A program made the translations under genes and the position numbers. Source: Flavobacterium sp. HSC-32F16 (GTDB lineage: Bacteria; Bacteroidota; Bacteroidia; Flavobacteriales; Flavobacteriaceae). From it: a stretch of 64,000 nucleotides of DNA. This document shows positions 45,369 through 54,342 of the stretch, piece after piece (the first letter of the stretch is position 1; each line of letters opens with the position of its first letter). The stretch spans positions 248,001-312,000 of the forward strand of contig NZ_JALKAC010000003.1 of assembly GCF_024171645.1 (NCBI RefSeq), in the 5' to 3' direction. A model generated the notes under the pieces. That model was not told the origin of the DNA. It saw only the letters and a program-made list of their open reading frames with translations, and did not search any database.

Positions 45369-46196
45369 TTATGGAGCATCGTAATTCTTAATGAAGTTTA
45401 TTGATTTATGAACATCTTCGAGTAAGACTTTGAAATTTGAAAATAAAGATACTTCAATACAAGAATGGTCATCAACTTCATACTCATATCCGTAGCCTCC
45501 AACGTTTTTTGTTAACGTGTTTTCTGATATTTTATAATCTATCTCATACATTCCTTCAGGGTTATGAAATCTTAGTATAATTGAATTTATAATTTTATTT
45601 GTATCTTGAAAAACAAGAGTATCGAAATGTTTTTCAAAAAAAATTCTTGTAATAATCTCTTTAAATGCTACTACATCAAATTTAAATGTCAATGAAGGTG
45701 TTTCCATATAGTCGCAGTTCAACCATTTCGCATGTCTACTTCCAAAATTTTCAATTCCAAAATAATCAATACCCAAAGAAATAAATGTATCTCTGCTAGA
45801 GTTAAGTGCTGTCCAATCATATCCTAATTCTGAATCTGGATTAATAATCTTATAAATTGTAAAAGAACTTGCATCTTCGTTTAAAATTTCTGAATATGGT
45901 GAATCAGAAATATTTCTATCTTCAAAGTATTTATATAATTTTTCACGATAAACTTTTAATTCAGTAGGTTTTATTCCCTTTGATTGACTAGGTCTAGAGT
46001 CATATTCATCATGATGTTCAAAACATAGAAAAACTAAGTTATCAAATGCTGCGTTTTCATTATTCCGATCCACGTGAGCTATTTGACCTTTACGTACCTT
46101 ATTGTTGTTTTCAAGAGCAAAGCATAAGGCACACCTTCTCCTAGATTTAACTAAGATTTCTGCTTCGTTTTTTGGATTTATGACCTTTCTTGGCAT
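45369..46196 (-). CDS. HNH endonuclease
   Basis: 275 residues. The N-terminal HNH domain is clear: RRRCALCFALE, QIAHVDRNNENAAFDNLVF, then LCFEHHDEYDSRP (first Cys pair near 22-25; His-Val-Asp near 41-43; Asn near 53; His-His near 60-61). Residues 95-275 are an unrecognised mixed domain with aromatic strands. Defence-type HNH proteins of this build often carry a variable sensing or DNA-binding C terminus. It is a single-gene unit flanked on both sides by imperfect copies of a 100-bp repeat, as if carried as a cassette. Confidence 0.8.
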   Translation of the reverse strand: MPRKVINPKNEAEILVKSRRRCALCFALENNNKVRKGQIAHVDRNNENAAFDNLVFLCFEHHDEYDSRPSQSKGIKPTELKVYREKLYKYFEDRNISDSPYSEILNEDASSFTIYKIINPDSELGYDWTALNSSRDTFISLGIDYFGIENFGSRHAKWLNCDYMETPSLTFKFDVVAFKEIITRIFFEKHFDTLVFQDTNKIINSIILRFHNPEGMYEIDYKISENTLTKNVGGYGYEYEVDDHSCIEVSLFSNFKVLLEDVHKSINFIKNYDAP

Positions 46197-46244
46197 TTTT
46201 TTAAGCTACAGTTAAAGTTGTGGGACTATGGCGATTTTGGGACT

Positions 46245-46335
46245 AAATTAAGACCATTCTTCGGATTTGCCAAATCTTTCCAAATACAAGACAATTTTAC
46301 CATTAAGCCAATTGACCAAATCCGTTGTAGTGTCT
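46245..46335. repeat. Imperfect repeat copy 2, upstream of the HNH gene
   Basis: Same landmarks as copy 1, and a perfect internal inverted repeat CGGATTTG (46262-46269) / CAAATCCG (46317-46324). It starts 48 bp upstream of the HNH start codon. Confidence 0.6.
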
Positions 46336-47515
46336 GTCGGCGGTAGTTTTTTTTATTTATTAACTCTAATTTCATTAAAAAAAGTTTTCCATTTCTATTT
46401 CAATAATTAATATTGGAAAATACTTTCAAAAATTCGTATTTTATTTTTGAATTCTAATGTATCAGCAAAAAAGGAGTCATTTTTTTTAGTCCTTAATAGA
46501 AATCAATGCAATAATTAGTTTCTGGACAACTCGATCCATGGCTTTAAATTTGTTTGAAATTTTTACAAAAACATATCATATCTAATTTTGAACAATCCGA
46601 ATTTTATATCGAAAAACATTATTTTTATCTGTATATATTTTTCCTAAAACTAACATGTTTACTGTATTTCTATTTTGGAAGAAGTTTTAAAAGTAAACCT
46701 CCAGAATCAATGACAAAACATACATTTTTTCGCACGCTTTAAGAATCACATTCCCATTTTCTTGAAATTCCCCGCTTATTTCTCGATTTTTTTTCCTACA
46801 TTTACAGAGGTTAATAAACCCAAGAATTTCAAGAGTGCCCTATTAGTGCCCTTCTTTTTTTGACATAACATGACACCCAGTGTTTGCTGGGGCTTACGAT
46901 ACAGGTGGCGGAGCCTCTTTCTCCGATATATAAAGTTCCAGAAAAAACTTTAAAAGTCAAAGCTGCCCCAATTTCTATAAATATTTTGGCAGCTTGAAAC
47001 ATTTTGTTTTACAAAACTCAACTGTATGAATTTTACCACTTTGTATTTTATATAAAACAAATTTAATTCTCTTAGCATAAAGACTCTTTAGGACTTTATT
47101 CTAATTCCTGCCTCTTGTTGGGCATTTCATTTCCCAAGCTGTGATAAAAAAGGCAATTAGATATTACTAAAACTATATTTTATTCTTTTTACTTATATTG
47201 TATTCCGTTCCAGACTCTTTAAAAAATAGCTTAAATCTTATATTTACATTATTAATGATCGGCTAAAGACTAAAAAAATCGATGTACAACATTTTTTTTA
47301 AATGTTTAATTTATAAATCATTTTGTTTTTTCTTTTTCAGATCAAATACTAATTGAAAACAGAAAGATTATCTCAATTAGGAATAAAAAACTACACATAA
47401 ATTTATCTGTAATTTTAGTTTTAGGGTATTTATTCTATTGTATTTTCTTATTGATAATTTTTAAAAAACTAAGGTATCAGCGCATAGCTTTTATTAATAT
47501 TTATATTATCGTATC
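46336..47515. other. Long non-coding region, possible island border
   Basis: About 1.2 kb, very AT-rich, with only short ORFs of unlikely composition (for example 46554-46742). A short GC-richer patch at 46860-46930 holds a CCCAG/CTGGG hairpin and a direct repeat GTGCCC-N5-GTGCCC just before it (about 46834-46855). No tRNA, integrase or clear attachment site is seen. It separates the defence genes from the sugar-utilization locus. Confidence 0.4.
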
Positions 47516-48352
47516 ATGAAAAAACTTTTCTTGTCATCTGTACTGCTTTTTCCTATACACTCGATTCTTTTTTCTACCCCTGTCTCTGTTCGATGCTTTG
47601 CTAATCTGGAAGCTCTATCCATTCAAAACTTTGGAGCTGACTTCCCTGCAAAATCGGTAAGTGTATTTGAAACCGAGAGACACAGGGTATGGATCAACTT
47701 AACAAATACACAGGGTCTTTTTAAACAAATTTTGATCGCCTATGCAACAGGAGCAACCAATGGATGGGATCAAAATTATGATGCTCCAACAATGGATGTC
47801 AATCCTTTTGCAGATTTTTACAGTATTAATGAAGATAAAAAGCTGGTTATTCAAGGACGCGCAGTTCCCTTTGACCCATCAGATATTGTGCCTTTGGGCT
47901 ACAAATCCAACATTACAGGAGAGATGAATATATCCATAGATCATGTAGACGGCGAATTAGCCAATAGGAATATTTATTTATATGACAAAAAAAAAGGGAT
48001 TGTTCATAATTTAAAAAGCGCAGGCTATACATTTTCTACTTTAACAGGTGTCTTTACAGATAGGTTTGTTATAAGTTACAGTGCAGATCAGAACTTAAGA
48101 GTAGATGATTTTGAAAATTCCCCACAGGATTTTATTATTACTTCGAAAAATAAAACTATAAAACTAAAATCTAATCAGACCGCTTTAAAACAGGTGTCTG
48201 TTTTTGATATTACGGGAAAACTGCTTTACTTGGTCCAGAAAATCGGAAAAACAGAATTAGAAATTTCCGGCATTGAGTCAGGATCTCAAGTTTTATTAGT
48301 TAAAACTATACTGAATGACGGGAGTACGATCAATAAGAAGGTAGTTTTCTAG
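47516..48352 (+). CDS. T9SS-sorted protein, isolated C-terminal module
   Basis: 278 residues. A signal peptide (MKKLFLSSVLLFPIHSILFS) runs directly into sequence typical of the end of large Flavobacterium surface proteins: RVWINLTNTQGLFKQILIAY, NPFADFYSINEDKKLVIQG, FDPSDIVPLGYKSNITGEM and ending FTDRFVISYS. The T9SS type C-like sorting signal closes the protein (ISVF-like VSVFDITGKLLY, LEISGIESGSQVLLVKTIL, NKKVVF). The usual N-terminal body of many hundred residues is absent. It may be the result of an in-frame deletion that kept export signals. It should be exported by Sec and attached by T9SS. It faces the sugar locus convergently. Confidence 0.75.
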   Translation: MKKLFLSSVLLFPIHSILFSTPVSVRCFANLEALSIQNFGADFPAKSVSVFETERHRVWINLTNTQGLFKQILIAYATGATNGWDQNYDAPTMDVNPFADFYSINEDKKLVIQGRAVPFDPSDIVPLGYKSNITGEMNISIDHVDGELANRNIYLYDKKKGIVHNLKSAGYTFSTLTGVFTDRFVISYSADQNLRVDDFENSPQDFIITSKNKTIKLKSNQTALKQVSVFDITGKLLYLVQKIGKTELEISGIESGSQVLLVKTILNDGSTINKKVVF

Positions 48353-48553
48353 TGTAATTAAAAGTTAAAAAAATGGCTGAGCGGATATTATAAAAATACC
48401 GTTTGCTTTTTTATATCATTAAAATATATGAAGAATATTATCCATACACTCTTATATCCTTTAATACTGGATAATGATACCTTTAACATTTCTAATATAC
48501 TAGCTCGTTATTTTATTGATGTTAATTCTTTACAAAATAATAAAACAAAAATC

Positions 48554-50488
48554 TTACCTTAAGCTTTCAATTCCAGTATGAGTAGGAACTACTTCCTTTA
48601 TTGATCCTTCTGGATTAAACTCTAATTTATCAATACAAACCTCTCGATGAAAACCACCTGCACGTCCCATTTTTATTCCTGTTGGGAATGAAAATCGGTG
48701 ATAAACGATATACCATTCGTCTTTGCCGGGAATTTGTAAAACCGAATTATGTCCCGTTGCATAGATCCCAAGTTTTGGAATTGCCTGAATCACAACATTA
48801 TTCTGAGGTATTTCAAGAGGTCCGGTTGGAGAATCTGAAATTCCGTATCTTACTTTATAATTCGGACTTCTGGTATCATCTTCGCTCCAAAAGAAATAAT
48901 ACTTTCCGTTTCTGTAAATCACATACGTTCCCTCACGAAAAGTTTTATCTACCGTAATTATTTTCATGGTTCCTTCTTTAAGCGAAATCATATCTGGATT
49001 TAATTCGGCGGCAGCCATATACATATTTCCCCAATACAAATAACTTTTACCCGTTTTTGGATCTGTAAATACATCTGGATCAATTTCTTGTCCCTCAGTT
49101 ATACCTTCGGGTCTTGTTCCGACAATCGCTTTTCCGCTATCTTTAAATGGTCCTGTCGGAGAATCTGAAACGGCTGCTCCAATTTTCTGTGCTGCCGTAA
49201 AATAATAGAAATACTTATATTTTCCTTTTATCTTTTTCTCAATAATACAAGGCGCCCAAGCATTTCTATTTCCCCAAGAAACTTCTTTTTTAAGATCCAG
49301 AATAACACCTTCCTCTTTCCAGTCAACCAAATTATCAGATGAAAAAGTTTTAAAATAATAGCCCGACCAATCATTAAATCCGTCGGTTGTTGGATAGATA
49401 TAATATTTTTTTGTTTTGTTAGAATACAGAATTTCAGGATCAGCATAATAACCTTCCAGAACTGGATTATTATTTATTTTAGAAAGCTGCGGCGGCATTC
49501 CCCATTTAGCCGTAATTCTTTTGAGTTCAGAACGCGTTATGGGTAGAATAGTTCCGTGACGCGGTTTAAAATCCATTGAAATATCTTGATCAATAACCGT
49601 GAAATTTTCTAAATCTTTCGTTTTTGTAAATTGATATTTTCCTTTCGAATATACATCATACATTAAAATATATTCATCTGAATTGTTAAGTTTAAAAATA
49701 CTTGAGCCCTCAACTTTTTCTTTGGTCTGCTGCAGATAATTATCATTTTCTTTCCAGTTTCCAGAAGTCAAATCGTTTGTTACAGCCGTTTTTATTCCAG
49801 CAGTTTCTGATTCTGTTTTATAAAAAAGATGATAAACACCGTCTTTCTCAATGATATCTCCATCAATGCAAGCTCCTTTAGATTTTGGAACAAATAATAG
49901 TTTTGGAACACTTTCTAAAGCGGTGAAATCTTCATTCGCGTAGGCGTAATAAATTTTATCAGGATCTGTACCGTGCTGCATGCTAAAGTAAATCATGTAT
50001 TTACCCGCTTTTGTATCGTAAATCGTCTGCGGTGCCCAAACTCTTTTTAAGTTTTTATTTCCAGAAAAAGCAGTCTGCATATTTACTACAGCACTTTTCC
50101 AGTTTACCAAATCGGTACTTTTAAGCAAAACCATCGCACGATTGCTGTCCCAGCCTTTTGAAGAAGTCATATCGGTCAAAACCATATAAAATGTTTTTCC
50201 GTCTTCTCCCCTCAATATATGCGGATCGCGAACACCTCCCGTAGAACTGATCGTTTTACTATCTAAAATTGGTTTGTTGTTATTCAGGCTGTAATAATGA
50301 TATCCGTCTGCACTTACAGCATAATTTACTGCTTCTTCTTCGACTTTATTTCCAGTGAAATAAACGAACAAATAAGCCGTCAAATCTTTCTCTGCAACAG
50401 CTGGCGGACCATTTTTAACATTATTCTGAGCTTGAGAAAAATTAGAAGCAGCAAATAATGAGAACAGACTAAAAAATATACTTTTCAT
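48554..50488 (-). CDS. Tandem GH43-like glycoside hydrolase (arabinan/xylan side-chain)
   Basis: 644 residues. A signal peptide (MKSIFFSLFSLFAASNFSQA) precedes two five-bladed propellers. The first (about 30-330) has GGVRDPHILRGEDGKTFYM, RVWAPQTIYD and a KGACIDGDIIEKDGVYHLFY blade. The second (about 335-640) starts GYYADPEILYS and has NAWAPCIIEK and GQEIDPDVFTDPKTGKSYLYWG. Asp residues in DPH, ADPE and IDPD are in positions used by GH43 enzymes. It should remove arabinose or xylose from pectin or arabinan. Two GH43 modules in one chain suggest two specificities. It follows the GH27 gene with no gap. Confidence 0.85.
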   Translation of the reverse strand: MKSIFFSLFSLFAASNFSQAQNNVKNGPPAVAEKDLTAYLFVYFTGNKVEEEAVNYAVSADGYHYYSLNNNKPILDSKTISSTGGVRDPHILRGEDGKTFYMVLTDMTSSKGWDSNRAMVLLKSTDLVNWKSAVVNMQTAFSGNKNLKRVWAPQTIYDTKAGKYMIYFSMQHGTDPDKIYYAYANEDFTALESVPKLLFVPKSKGACIDGDIIEKDGVYHLFYKTESETAGIKTAVTNDLTSGNWKENDNYLQQTKEKVEGSSIFKLNNSDEYILMYDVYSKGKYQFTKTKDLENFTVIDQDISMDFKPRHGTILPITRSELKRITAKWGMPPQLSKINNNPVLEGYYADPEILYSNKTKKYYIYPTTDGFNDWSGYYFKTFSSDNLVDWKEEGVILDLKKEVSWGNRNAWAPCIIEKKIKGKYKYFYYFTAAQKIGAAVSDSPTGPFKDSGKAIVGTRPEGITEGQEIDPDVFTDPKTGKSYLYWGNMYMAAAELNPDMISLKEGTMKIITVDKTFREGTYVIYRNGKYYFFWSEDDTRSPNYKVRYGISDSPTGPLEIPQNNVVIQAIPKLGIYATGHNSVLQIPGKDEWYIVYHRFSFPTGIKMGRAGGFHREVCIDKLEFNPEGSIKEVVPTHTGIESLR

Positions 50489-51862
50489 TTATTTTTTACT
50501 TTTTAATTGATATAGAACTGAACTATGCGGTTTAAGATCAGCTCCAATTTCTTTTCCTGTTATTTTTGATTTTTCGCCTGTCCAGACATTTAAAACCTCA
50601 ACTGAATTTGAAATTTCCAAATCCGAAAGATTTACTGAAACTTTTTCAGAGGCAGTATCAGAAACATTAAATAAAGCCAGATAAACACTACCGTCTTTAG
50701 CATTTTTTGAAGTCACAGCAATTTTTCCATCTTTCTGAAAAAGTTGTTTGACATCTGTACTTTCGTTATGCATTTTTACAACTTCTTTATTTGTTAATAA
50801 TGATAATGTGAAAGCGTCATTACTTGGCAAATCTCCACCGAAAAACAAGGGTGATTTGAAAATATTGAAAAATGTAATCAAAGTATATTGTTCGTCTTTT
50901 GTTAAACGCGTCATTCGGTCATTTCCACGTTCTCCCCTTATAGAAATACGTCCAAGCGGAATCATATCGCAATCTGGCCAAGTTCCCGGGGCAATGTGCG
51001 GATACCACTTTTGAGCCACATCCATTAAATGGGTGATATGCGGCCAGGTATCCCAAACATCATCTACCATACGCCACATATTGGCATGTGTGGTTACGTG
51101 CGGTGCTGCAGCAATTGGCGTTTCTCCTGGTGAAGTGCTTAATACGATTTTACGTCCGCACTTATCTATCGCATTTCTGATTAAGTTAATTTCGCCTTCA
51201 TGATAGGGTCTGGACAAATCATCAATTTTAATAAAATCTACGCCCCATTGTGCGTACAATTCAAATATAGAATCGTAATACTCTTGTGCTCCAGATTTGT
51301 CTGCCAAAATGGTATAATTATCTTTTAACCATTCACATTGCAAAGCTGTTGTGTAAATTTGGTCTGCTGTAATTCCGTTTGTGCCTTTAATCGGCAATTT
51401 ATCTTCTACAGCTTTTTTAGGAATTCCTCGCATAATATGGATTCCGAATTTTAGTCCTTTTTTATGAATATAATCGGCTAGTGGTTTAAAACCTTGTCCG
51501 TCTTTTGCTGAAGGAAATCGATTTACAGCTGGCAGATATCTTCCGTATTGATCCATTACATAACGAGGATCTTTCTGATTGTAACCTCCTGCTTTATCAT
51601 TTTCAACAAACCATCTGATATCTACTACAATATATTCCCAGCCAAATTTCTTTAATTTTTCTGCCATATAATCGGCATTGGCTTTTACTTCATGTTCTTC
51701 GACAGTTGGTCCATAACAATCCCAGCTGTTCCATCCCATTGGAGGCGTCTGAGCCCATTGTTTAAATGCTTCTTTTTGGAAGGTTTTTGTTTGGGAATTC
51801 GAAGAAATCGAAACCAAAATAATGCTTAATATAATGAGTAATCTATTTTTGGAATTCATCAT
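50489..51862 (-). CDS. GH27 family enzyme (alpha-galactosidase or beta-L-arabinopyranosidase)
   Basis: 457 residues. Signal peptide (LLIILSIILVSISSNSQT). The GH27 start TPPMGWNSWDCYG is clear, the catalytic nucleophile is Asp214 in FIKIDDLSRP, and the acid/base Asp lies in RMVDDVWDTW. The C-terminal beta-sandwich is VYLALFNVSD. It releases terminal alpha-galactose or beta-L-arabinopyranose; the arabinogalactan context allows either. Gene order with GH2, GH51 and GH43 points to plant cell-wall side chains. It lies 33 bp downstream of the GH2 gene. Confidence 0.88.
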   Translation of the reverse strand: MMNSKNRLLIILSIILVSISSNSQTKTFQKEAFKQWAQTPPMGWNSWDCYGPTVEEHEVKANADYMAEKLKKFGWEYIVVDIRWFVENDKAGGYNQKDPRYVMDQYGRYLPAVNRFPSAKDGQGFKPLADYIHKKGLKFGIHIMRGIPKKAVEDKLPIKGTNGITADQIYTTALQCEWLKDNYTILADKSGAQEYYDSIFELYAQWGVDFIKIDDLSRPYHEGEINLIRNAIDKCGRKIVLSTSPGETPIAAAPHVTTHANMWRMVDDVWDTWPHITHLMDVAQKWYPHIAPGTWPDCDMIPLGRISIRGERGNDRMTRLTKDEQYTLITFFNIFKSPLFFGGDLPSNDAFTLSLLTNKEVVKMHNESTDVKQLFQKDGKIAVTSKNAKDGSVYLALFNVSDTASEKVSVNLSDLEISNSVEVLNVWTGEKSKITGKEIGADLKPHSSVLYQLKSKK

Positions 51863-51895
51863 AATTTTATTTTTTTAATACAAAAACTGCATTTC

Positions 51896-54319
51896 TTACT
51901 TCACATTTATAATAACCTCAACAGGTTTTAACCATTGGCTAGTAAATTTTACTTTAATGGGTTCTGATGAATTTCCGTTGGATTGAATATAAGCTGCAAT
52001 ATGTCCATGAAAAACTCTTTGCACATTATCGGTGTAATCTGTCATGTCGCTGTTATTTCCTGCTTCAAGACCTAACAAAGTTCCTGGACCACTTATCGTA
52101 CAAGTCACTTCATTATCAGAAAGCATTACTGGAAGCCCGTTTTGGTCTTTTACCTGAACCATAATTTTTGCAACGCCTTTGTCTTTACTAATTGTGGTGT
52201 TTTTGTTGTCAATCGTTAATTCAACTGGTTGCTGCGTGGTATTAATGGCATGACGGCTTACTTCTTTATCACTGGCATCTAAACCGATTACTTCTAATTT
52301 TCCTGATGAAAATGGAATGTCCCAATAAATAATTCCTGTTTTTTCATCATATAATTTCGTTTCGCCAACCACTTTTCCGTTCAATTCCAAACGTGCTTTT
52401 GATGCATTGGTATAACAAACGACACGTATTTTTTGTCCTTCTTCGTAATTCCAGATTGCCCAGGCATCTTTAGAAATATCCTTTTCATTTGTTAACGGAT
52501 AAGTTCCTAAATATGCCATTGGCTTATCGGACCATAAAGACTGACGAAAATATCCTCTGGGTTTTATCACGCCGGCAAAATCAACTAATCCAGAATAAAA
52601 TCCTCTAGAAGGCCATCTTCCCGATTCTCCCAAATAATCAATTCCTGTCCAGAGAAACTGACCGAAAATATGTTTGTTATTTTTTACTTCCAGCCAAGGC
52701 TTCATGTCATGTGTATTTTCACTTCCGTAAATCACTCGATTCGGATATTTTTCATGATCCGTTTGATATTTGCTTTCAGTATAATTGTATCCCGTAATAT
52801 CTAAGGCACCAGGATACTCCGTTTCATTAGACATTGCCACCCCTGCCAAACCAGCAGTTGTCGGGCGAGATTTATCGTATTTTTTAACGGCCGCAACCAA
52901 ACGTTTTGCAATAGCTCCAAGGCGCATTGCATCTGGCGCATCTTTTTTGTAACCGCCGTAAGCTGCCTGCCCAAAACCATCTTTCCCTTTATCTAAAACA
53001 GGATGAGAATACGGATCGTTTGGATAATCGACTTCATTTCCAATACTCCAAGCAAAAACGGAAAGATGATTTCTATCGCGTCTAACAAAGTCTTCCAAGT
53101 CTTTTTCTGCCCAATTCGCAAAAATATCGAATGAACCTTCGTAACCCGGCGTTCCGTAATTCCAGCCTTCCAGCCATTTACGTTTTGGGAATTCCCATTC
53201 GTCATAAGCTTCATTTAAAACCAGTAAACCTAATTCGTCACAAAGTTCATAGAATTCAGGCGCTTGTGGATTATGGCTTGTACGAACGGCATTTACTCCA
53301 ATTTCTTTCAATGTTTCCAATCTGGTTTTCCAAACTTCTCTTGGAACTGCAGAACCCAAAACTCCAGCATCGTGATGCAGACAAACGCCTTTCATTTTCA
53401 TCCATTTTCCGTTAAGGGCAAAACCATTATTGGGATCGAAAGTGAAAGTTCTAAAACCTGTTTGCGTTATTGTTTTATCAATTTCTTTTCCGTTCTGTAA
53501 AACGGTTGTTTTAAGCTGATACAAATTCGGATTTTCTAAATCCCATAATTGTGGATTTTTAACATTGATTTTTGCCGAAATTTTTCCATTTTGATTGGCA
53601 GGAATTTCTACTTTAGAAGATGCTTTGGCAATCGATTTTCCATCTTTTGAAATTAATTCATTTAAAACCGTCAAAGTAGTTTTTGCTGCAGAACCATTTT
53701 CTACCTCAACTTCAACATTTAAAATACCATTTCCTTTTTGTACTTCTGGATAAGCGTAAACGCCCCATTGTGCAATATGAACCGGATTTGCATACACAAC
53801 CCAGACATCTCTGTAAATTCCAGAACCGCTGTACCATCTTGAATCGGCACTTTGACTGTGATCTACACGAACTGAAATCGTATTTTCTTTGCCATATTTT
53901 ATAAAATCAGTAGCATCGTAAGCAAAAGAAATATATCCATTTGGACGTTTTCCTAATGAATGTCCGTTTATAAAAACTTCACTTCGATTGTAAACTCCTT
54001 CAAAATACAAATACACCTTTTCACCCGATTTGCTTTGCGGAATCGTAATTGATTTTCTATACCAAGCAATTCCACCCGGCAGATACCCCGTTGCACTTGC
54101 CAGAGTTGGACTCAATTGTCCTTTAACGCTCCAATCGTGCGGCACATTTACTGGTTTCCATTTGCTGTCGTCAAATGAAGCATTTTTGGCATCAGAAATA
54201 TCTTGAAGATTAAATTTCCAGTTGTCATTTATTTTATTTGAATCTCCAAATGAAATTTGGCTAAATGCCGAAAAACATGAAAAGAGAAATACGGGCAATA
54301 CTATTCTATTTGTAAACAC
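51896..54319 (-). CDS. GH2 beta-galactosidase-like enzyme
   Basis: 807 residues. Signal peptide (IVLPVFLFSCFSAFSQ). The sugar-binding domain (GGIAWYRKSI, FEGVYNRSEVFINGHSLG, SGSGIYRDVW) is followed by an immunoglobulin-like linker and the TIM barrel. In the barrel, MKGVCLHHDAGVLG, VRTSHNPQAPEFYELCDELG, acid/base Glu429 in SIGNEV and nucleophile Glu534 in YGSENTHD are seen. C-terminal beta-domains follow. It should remove beta-galactose from galactan or arabinogalactan; related enzymes act on other beta-linked sugars, so the label is by family. It lies 23 bp downstream of GH95. Confidence 0.88.
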   Translation of the reverse strand: MFTNRIVLPVFLFSCFSAFSQISFGDSNKINDNWKFNLQDISDAKNASFDDSKWKPVNVPHDWSVKGQLSPTLASATGYLPGGIAWYRKSITIPQSKSGEKVYLYFEGVYNRSEVFINGHSLGKRPNGYISFAYDATDFIKYGKENTISVRVDHSQSADSRWYSGSGIYRDVWVVYANPVHIAQWGVYAYPEVQKGNGILNVEVEVENGSAAKTTLTVLNELISKDGKSIAKASSKVEIPANQNGKISAKINVKNPQLWDLENPNLYQLKTTVLQNGKEIDKTITQTGFRTFTFDPNNGFALNGKWMKMKGVCLHHDAGVLGSAVPREVWKTRLETLKEIGVNAVRTSHNPQAPEFYELCDELGLLVLNEAYDEWEFPKRKWLEGWNYGTPGYEGSFDIFANWAEKDLEDFVRRDRNHLSVFAWSIGNEVDYPNDPYSHPVLDKGKDGFGQAAYGGYKKDAPDAMRLGAIAKRLVAAVKKYDKSRPTTAGLAGVAMSNETEYPGALDITGYNYTESKYQTDHEKYPNRVIYGSENTHDMKPWLEVKNNKHIFGQFLWTGIDYLGESGRWPSRGFYSGLVDFAGVIKPRGYFRQSLWSDKPMAYLGTYPLTNEKDISKDAWAIWNYEEGQKIRVVCYTNASKARLELNGKVVGETKLYDEKTGIIYWDIPFSSGKLEVIGLDASDKEVSRHAINTTQQPVELTIDNKNTTISKDKGVAKIMVQVKDQNGLPVMLSDNEVTCTISGPGTLLGLEAGNNSDMTDYTDNVQRVFHGHIAAYIQSNGNSSEPIKVKFTSQWLKPVEVIINVK

Positions 54320-54342
54320 TATCTTTCGTTTTATTTAATTTT

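Noticed and set aside
46554..46742. Small + strand ORF in the island border
   Set aside because: Low-complexity AT-driven composition, no start context, no neighbour.
46860..46930. tRNA or tmRNA 3' end as island attachment site
   Set aside because: The hairpin CCCAG/CTGGG lacks a T-loop and acceptor stem on either strand.
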